64,000 nt of DNA. Source: Pocillopora verrucosa (lineage: Eukaryota; Cnidaria; Anthozoa; Scleractinia; Pocilloporidae). Position numbers and translations under genes: made by a program. Location of the stretch: the NCBI RefSeq assembly GCF_036669915.1, contig NC_089314.1, positions 1,674,970 to 1,738,969 on the forward strand. Reading direction: 5' to 3'. The stretch's first letter is position 1; each line of letters begins with the position of its first letter. The notes beneath the pieces were generated by a model that was not told the origin of the DNA, searched no databases, and saw nothing but the letters and a program-made list of their open reading frames with translations. Shown piece after piece: positions 57,101 through 64,000 of the stretch.

Positions 57101-60100
57101 GGCTGCAAAATCTTCGCCTGGCTCATTTACGATGTTTGCATGCACGTGGAAATCACAGTACCTCTAAAAGTTGGTCGTAGTCTTCGTGAACTTCATTGTA
57201 CAGTTTCTTTTGTGCTATAGCAAAGTTTTCCAGACAGTCAAGAACTAAAGCTATACACTTCTCAGTAAACCCAGGGATCTCTTCCAGCAGTTGAGTGTTC
57301 AAAGCCTCGTAGTTTTTCTTCGCAAGTTCCAGCTCTTCTTTAGCCTGGAAAAGATTTCAGTCCGGCGGAAATCACACAGCATCCTTTACTGAAACATAAA
57401 ACTTAACCATTCTGATCCAAAGATTCTGAGTCATAATTGTTCTCAGAGAATTATTCCCTTCTCAAAAGGAGCCGGTATCCCGCGGCCAAAACCGCCGGCT
57501 AGTCTACCATTTTTTCCCACCTGCTTTCACCTTATTTTACAACTCACCGCTTTCAACTTTTCTCGGTCTTTAATCTTGTCAATCTTGTTTGACCTGTGGT
57601 CGTAGTCCAAGCATTTATCGTTTCGTTTTTGGATTAAACGCTGGGGGCCTTGAAACAAGTTGAGTAAGGAGTTGAGCGGGGATAAAACCTGCGTTTGAAC
57701 ACTGTCCATCTGTCGAGGGATAAATTTCATAAAGACCAAACGTTTGAAAGACTTCTTTCATGATAAAGTTACCGCAAACGTCTTTAAAAATAAGGAATTT
57801 TATAAACAAATACAGTCCAAGTGTTAGCGAGACATCTTTCCTGATACGGCTGTTGCAAACGTCCTCGAAAAGATATGAAACAAACGCCTTCAAATCCTCG
57901 TTCTAAAATTCAGACAGTCAATAAATACTCATCGCGCTAAAAAAAGGTCAGTCCGCATGTCTTATTTATGCGAACAAGAATTTCGAGGTAAAATTTCTTA
58001 AGCATGAGTTTTACCGATTAAGAAAGGTTGATAAATTTCCAAAAGCAGAATATATGTGATTAAAGAAGACCATTTCGACAAGTGTGCTAATCGTGCAACT
58101 TCCTCTTGAGGGGCAATGTAATTTTGTTTTATCAAGTTTCATGGCAGAGGAGGACTGTCCTTTTAATTTTTGTTTACCAGCTAATAATATAACTATTTTG
58201 GAGCAAACGGTTAAACTTTGTCCCATGATCTCGATCGCGAATCCGCACGAACAAAAATACACTTACGAATCTGGTTAGAACAGTTTCACCAATCTTCATT
58301 TGTATTCTCTGAAAAGTGGAAACTTCAGAGCACGTTGAAGCTTCTTGATAAAAGTCGCTGACATTCTGCCCTGACCACTTGTGGCATTCCATAGCTTCCT
58401 AAACATGGATGAAGCATTTCAATGTGAGGTTCAACCTTGCTGAAAATTGTTTATTTCAGTCAACGCAAACTGTAGGTAGAAACAAACGACAGTGGAAATT
58501 TTGGCGGGAAATTTGGGCCGTGACACCAGTTTGGCAGGAAAAAAGAGCGTGCACTGCACTTAGCCTCTTTGAGCGTCGGCTTTCCTAAGATTTACATTGT
58601 ATCTTTGAGTTTTAAAGTTATAAAGATATCAAATCCGCTAAGCATTGGTTCCGAATGACCTTCCCTAACCAAACAACCGCTCTTCTCAAAGCTGAAAGTT
58701 TTTAACCACTATAATAACAGCTTGCAGCATTAGATGACCTTAAAGTCCTCCAGATAAGCAGAAATGTTCTTCAACATCGTTTTTACTGTTTTCTCTATTG
58801 TGCGGAATCTTTTCTCTTCTTCAATGAACTTTTCGTCGACAGTCTTCAAAGGAAACAATAAAAAAAGAAGATAAGCAAAAGTCAGTCTATATGGATAAAA
58901 AAGGTGTGTATTGAGACCAACCGATGCGATTGAATGAAAAAAAGAGGTCGGTTTGAGGCAGTTCAGAAAGGTAATTTACAAAAACCCAGACCGTGTAGGT
59001 ATAATTTGTCTAGTTGTTGTTTGGGTGAGGTTTGTTTTGCGGCAACAATAAAAATATCCACTATACAGAGAAAAACGTTACAAAAATTTTGCCTGAAAAC
59101 CTTCATAAATCATCAACCAGCCTATCATCGACCAATCAGATTATCTCTTCTATCAAATACCTGTGACACGAGTCCTGTGAGCTGTGTCAGCCTCTGATTA
59201 AATCTGGATCCTTTCTTCACAACTGAATGCCAATTTAGTTTTTGTATCATGTTTGTTAAACCACTGTCTTCTACTTTCTTGTACTTGACAACTATTCAAA
59301 AATGGAAAGAAAAACCTTAAGTGTTTTTGCTACTGGACCAAAATGAAGACTTTCACAACCAGAAATTCAAACAAATGAAAAAAAAAGTTACACTGCGCAA
59401 ACTTACCAAGATCTTTTCTCCTTTTAAATTCATTGATGGCGTTTGCCACATCAGCCATGACTGATATAGCCTTTATCAAGTTGTACTTATCTCGGTGGAT
59501 TTCAGCCGTGTACTGTTAGAAAAAAGAAATAAATATAACAGAATTCGGCAGCGCAGTTGCACTACATTGAAGAAACATCATACCCATTGTTCCTTCATAA
59601 CCTCACTTTAGTGCAGTACTTCTTTAGATACAGTAAATTATTGTAGGTGGCAAGGTATTTTGCAACTGGGGAGGGGACGGGGACTCATTACACACACACC
59701 AGGCGCATATACCCTCTGAAAGTTCGCAAAATGTCCCCTCTGCAGATCTTTGGATTCCACTTTGCATTCTTAACAATATCTAGTGCTGGAGAGCTTGAAA
59801 TTCAGCAGTTTAGAGAAGGGCGGTTACAGTACCTTGAGCAGTTCATTCAATAAGAGCGGATACTTGAGAACTCGTTGGACCGGCTTGATAAGAAACGATG
59901 GCAAGTCCCAACACCTTGTGTGTTCCCTAACAACAACGAGAATACAAAAGATTTGACGAGGATAACAACGCAGCCGACATGAAGTAAAACGTTCTATGAT
60001 CATTTTAAAGTGCAATTAAACCAACGCTGGTTGAGATGTCCTTGTCGCCATCATCAAGAAGCATTATTTATCAACTGAGCTCAGTTGTCGGGCCTGCGCT

Positions 60101-61569
60101 TAATTCGCTGCCGACACAAATCAGCCACTAAGTAAGAGTTGGTAACCAACGGTTTTTGTGTTCTTCAAATACCCTTTTAATTACCTAATTTTGTCCAGAC
60201 ACTTTGTAAAGGCATCTTGTATATCTGGTATTTCTTCATACTGCAAATGCAATTATAAACAGTATCAGTCTCTCATATAATAATAAGCTATCATGCTTTA
60301 CGCCAAGGACTCCCACAGTATGCTGTCTAGTTTTCACTGAATTATATACATCAATCATACAAGGACTCGGAAGAAATTAAACCTGTTCTAATTCGTCTGA
60401 CCTAGATTCTCTTAAGTTTGTGGCTCGGCTTTTGTCCCTGATTTTGCATTTTCACTAGGTAGAAAGCGCTCTTACAACTAAGACTAAAAGTCCTTTGCAG
60501 GTGAAAACCTGCTTTATGTGGAGAGGATGTACAGTTGATGTACAGTTTTACCTTTTCCATGAGCGAGATAGCATCATCGTGATTTCTACAATAAACAGCG
60601 TAAACTTCCTTCATTTCATCAGCTATGTCCACAAAGCACTTTCCTGTAGAGATGGAGAAGTAACTCTTAGCTACCTGATCGTCACATTTAAAGCGACTCT
60701 AGTTCCTTCAATGGATAAATAAACGCCCAAACCCAGACCTCCCTCGCTCCACCGATACCATGGCGCCGTTTGCGATTTCGCTGTGTTTTACTAAGTGAAC
60801 ACATGTAACAGGCTAAACCATAGCAAAATTTAGCATCCACAAGCACGCAATAAGCACGTTACCAAGTTCTTGATCATTTCCTTTCGTATCATCGACAGCA
60901 TTTTCTAAGCTGGTTAGAAGTTTCTGTGAGGTTTTCAGGACACTCTCGATATTACCAAACAATCCTTCACAGTCGAGGTCCTTCACCTGAGGGAAAAAAA
61001 AATCACAGCATACCAAATTAATTCGAAATTTACTAGAAACCTTTTTCCTTCGCTACTTTCGGATGATCGGGTGAGAAAGTATGAGGCCTGGAGCGACGCA
61101 AGTCTGCGAGAGGTCTAGGGGTCTAACGCAGATAATGATCGCCGGTAAACCTCTCCCCACTCCCCGACTCGTCTCAAATCATCCCGCGGGCGGAGAAACG
61201 CACGACATCTCACTTGTATGTGCACCCGAAACTAACCTGAGAAATTTGTAGCTCACGAAGAAAATAAGTTACACAAAGCTCAAGATCATTGCAGTAATCC
61301 TTCTCTGTATTGATAAGTTCAGTTACTACTCGTTGTCTCTGTTCTGCCATATGCTTTTGGCTTGATGCAGCTGGCTTTTCTGTTAGACTGTGCAAGGAAG
61401 CTGTCGAGGAACAACAAACTTCATTATTTCCTCCTTTCAAAAAACGCCACTTTGAATCTTTGAATAAGTATTCGAGTCGAGTACCAAATAGTTTTCTCGA
61501 ATTAGCATCGTTCCCAGTAATTCTCTCAAAGTTTTCGTCACTGACCCAACAGAGACTTCTAAAATTCAT
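54172..61569 (-). CDS. Rho guanine nucleotide exchange factor, DH-BAR-SH3-SH3 (ARHGEF37/38 or DNMBP-like)
   Basis: Fourteen exons with GT-AG borders: 61237-61569, 60863-60986, 60552-60643, 60185-60240, 59833-59926, 59407-59512, 59161-59291, 58739-58843, 58267-58398, 57548-57709, 57162-57344, 56350-56529, 55475-55642 and 54172-54714. The DH domain starts at RVVTELINTEKDYCNDLEL and includes the signature LPSFLIKPVQRVLKYPLLLNELLK. A BAR domain follows (GPQRLIQKRNDKCLDYD, then LEEIPGFTEKCIALVL), next a proline/serine linker, and two C-terminal SH3 domains ending GFVPESYLSPV and GYVPSSYLTQV. Order and length fit ARHGEF37/38; DNMBP has extra N-terminal SH3 domains not seen here. Known relatives activate Rho-family GTPases (Cdc42 for DNMBP) and bend or bind membranes. 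The start is uncertain: the open frame begins at 61569, but MAEQRQR at 61350 lies just before the DH domain and is a better guess. Confidence 0.9.
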
Positions 61570-64000
61570 TTAAAGTCAGCCAGAGTAAAAGTTCTCCAAG
61601 ATTTTTCCAGTTTTCATCTGTAATGCCAAAAAGGAATATGCAACGAATTTCTCCATGCGAGTTTTTCTCCATCACAAATCGACCTGTTTGCTTGGCATTG
61701 TATTCAGATTGCTAAGGAAAGTTGCATGTAACTTATTAAATTACGCACCTTTTCTTAAGGTCATTGTGAATCAGCAGAAATTGGGGACGTTACAGTAGTA
61801 ATCCAAATGAAAGCCTCGCTCAGCTTCGCTAGTTTTATGGTTTGAAGAATTAACCCAAACAATACCTTCTAATTCAGTGATTTTTGTTCTAATCTTATCC
61901 ACAAGCTCTGCACAAACTTCAAGATTTTCCATAACCTCCTTCTTTCTGTTCTCCTCTACCACACCAAGTAACATTTCAAGACTTCTCTGACTCCTGACTT
62001 GTTTCTGAAAATTTCAGAATATAAAATATAAAAAAAAAAAATTGCAAAGTAAAAAGAAAGGCGTTGAGAATTTGTCGCCGCGCGCTGACGTCAATTTTTT
62101 CGCTGATTCTTTTTTTTTAAAATGAGCGACGGTCGAAAAGCAGGGACTACTCACAGTAGTCTAGTTGACTCACTGCTATCAACGCACAACTGATATAAAA
62201 CCAACTGTTTCACTTTCCCAGAGACGCAACACAACAGTCTTTTTTCAATAATATTAATCTCACTCAGTTACTACATGCAAGTTTGTATGTGACAAGCCTG
62301 CTTCATACAGCTATGATCAATAAAGTGTACATCAGAGTGTCCCGTTGAGAGTAAAGAAATAAAAAAATCGCAAGTTTGAGCTTGGTCATCGAATGTAGAC
62401 AGATGGAAGATGGAAGATCTTTTTGTAAAGACAGTCTGTGCATAGAGAACCAAAAATTGAAACACCAATCCAGCTTTTCATATAAAGGGCAAAAGCCTGA
62501 TGTTACTGGATTACAATTCCAAAATACTACGCACATCTAGGTCTGCTTCCAAGTCTCCTATTTTAACCTTCAGCATTTTCTTCCGGTGTGACTCTATCAA
62601 AAACACTTGCTCATCTGAAAGAGAGCATCACACGAATGAAGACCTTGTAAACTGGTACACGAGCTAACAGTTACTTGACATTAATTTTCATATACGTCTT
62701 TCAAAGATGCATATAATGTGAATCTTGTTGACTAATTCAATTTCACAGTTCTTAAAATCGTGCCATTTAATCATCTCATCTTTTTATTCTTACACTCCCC
62801 ATATTCCCATAAAGGTGACACTTGTGCTTACCGAATACAAAAAATACACAAAATTCAGAAAAATTAGTCTTCTTATTGTATTCTATGAAATCTGAAAAGG
62901 CTATTTCAAAAAAATGTTCAAACCTTTGAGATTTTTTAATTCTTCCTCCCATTCTGTTATCTTTTGTTGGCTCTGTGAAATCTTTGCCTCCATTTCCCTC
63001 TGCTTTACAGGGTCAGTCATGACAAGCTACAGACACAATGCAAAAATGTAACATTACACATGTTCATACAGGTATCCATACAATACAGGTCTTAATATAT
63101 CATTAATACAGGCTCACTGGCCAACAAACTAAACCAGGTAGAGTTTTACAGGCCATAATTGCAAATGTCACCTCATAAGGTTCCTGTCCAGTCAGGAAAG
63201 AATATCTCTGAAACTAGATCATGAGCTTAAAAAGATTGAAACCCATGACACATGGTACTTACATGCTTGCTTTAAGACTTAGGCATTGCCAATGATTATG
63301 TCGTACTTAAATAAAGTAGACATTTAGTGTCCTCACTAAACCAAGGACTGTTTCAGGAATCAAATTAATTTACTATGGGTGGGACAAGAACTGTTAGAAA
63401 AAGAAAACACTTGCTTTTCTTCAAGCTAATCTGTGACTCTTAGCAGTGCTTCATGTAATTAACTGAATGCTTGGAACAGGTTATCAAAATCAAAGCATGC
63501 AAAAAGAAAGGATCTGTACCTGAGAAATGGTTTTAAAACCAGAGTAAACTTTCATTTCTTTCTGTTGACAAACAAAAAACAATTGAGTTCAACAAAAGGA
63601 TTTAATTCACCAAAGGAATTAAATTTAACAAGTGCATATGTGACCAACTGAATTTACATTAGTTTAGAGCTCATTTGACATGTTTCCAAAAACAACAACT
63701 AAACCATAGCTGTAACACCTCCATTAACTATGACCTGAATGAGCACTTATAGTCATTATGTACTCTTCAAATCTATGGTTTCTTCCTTACATGAGAAATT
63801 TCTAAACCTGCCATTGCAAACAGAAGTCTAATGTTGTTGTTGCTGTCAGTTTATCCAATTAATAAGCTTAATCAGTGCCTTTTTAGATAACTCAATTCGA
63901 ATCATTTTAATGTCTCTATTTCACCTTCAGATTCTCTTCTGCCTCTGCAATTCTTTCCTGCAGTGTTGTTAGGCCTGGAACATCCATTTCATCTGTTGGA
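61559..64000 (-). CDS. Coiled-coil protein, 3' part of a gene running off the window
   Basis: Exons 63925-64000 (incomplete), 63520-63561, 62924-63026, 62535-62614, 61855-62004 and 61559-61711, with matching phases, give about 200 C-terminal residues. The first five are charged coiled coil (TTLQERIAEAEENLK, MEAKISQSQQKITEWEEELK, NRKKEVMENLEVCAELV). The last exon is different: a compact 50-residue end (GEIRCIFLFGITDENWKNLGELLLWLTL) that looks globular. I do not recognise the protein; coiled coil plus a small terminal domain occurs in kinetochore and centrosome proteins, but I cannot support that here. Its stop overlaps the ATG at the head of the DH-gene frame (ATGAATTTTAG). Confidence 0.65.

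Noticed and set aside
57850-57900. Possible extra exon of the exchange factor (frame with DLKAFVSYLFEDVC)
   Set aside because: There is an acceptor-like TTTTAG before it but no good donor after it, and the flanking exons already join in phase with the expected BAR sequence.
1-64000. CRISPR arrays, rRNA or complete tRNA genes, bacterial-type operons
   Set aside because: No regularly spaced short repeats with unique spacers, no rRNA-like stretches and no complete tRNA cloverleaf were seen; introns and AATAAA signals point to a eukaryote.

Overview
The window looks like nuclear DNA of a cnidarian, most likely an anthozoan such as a stony coral. It is AT-rich, its genes have many short exons with GT-AG introns, it carries a tandem family of secreted PAN/apple-EGF-fibrinogen-like genes, and a large Polinton/Maverick (adintovirus-like) element is inserted. 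The host assignment is inference; no species marker is present.

1-24.5 kb: a repetitive block with four related gene copies (A-D). Each has a signal peptide plus PAN/apple exon, a six-cysteine EGF exon and a terminal fibrinogen-like exon of the contactin-associated-protein type. A (1109-2766), B (7979-9490) and C (13527-16819) lie on the minus strand. D (22155-22706) lies on the plus strand and lacks its last exon. All four carry small indels. The first ~5.4 kb is repeated at ~12.2-19.5 kb. About 4.8 kb of that second copy is repeated again in inverted order (14462-19269 against 19705-24509), making a large palindrome with a ~435-bp spacer.

24.5-43.3 kb: an 18.8-kb Polinton with ~0.6-kb terminal inverted repeats. 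The plus-strand half runs: short accessory ORFs, a GRF zinc-finger gene, a death-domain-like fragment, basic GG-motif virion proteins, DDE integrase with chromodomain, major capsid protein, adenain-like protease, packaging ATPase, more small virion proteins, a parvovirus-type phospholipase A2 and a penton-like minor capsid protein. The protein-primed family B DNA polymerase is on the minus strand and has an intron near its 5' end. Diverging from it is a plus-strand RING gene followed by five candidate alternative terminal exons, all compatible with the RING exon in phase; this is the most unusual structure in the window. Integrase, capsid, protease and polymerase are open. ATPase, penton, GRF and other small ORFs are broken, mostly by apparent one-base losses. 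The left end of the element coincides with the end of the palindrome arm and no 6-bp target duplication is visible.

43.3-64 kb: ordinary host genes. A five-exon gene for a ~91-residue coiled-coil protein (44316-46127, minus) is head-to-head with a two-exon gene for a cysteine-containing protein (47602-49820, plus). After a 4.3-kb gene-free stretch comes a 14-exon DH-BAR-SH3-SH3 Rho guanine nucleotide exchange factor related to ARHGEF37/38 and the C-terminal half of DNMBP/Tuba (54172-61569, minus). A second coiled-coil gene follows, with its stop overlapping the first ATG of that reading frame and its 5' part beyond the window end (61559-64000, minus).

All calls come from reading the sequence and recognising motifs; nothing was searched against a database. 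Many single-base breaks could be assembly errors rather than biology.
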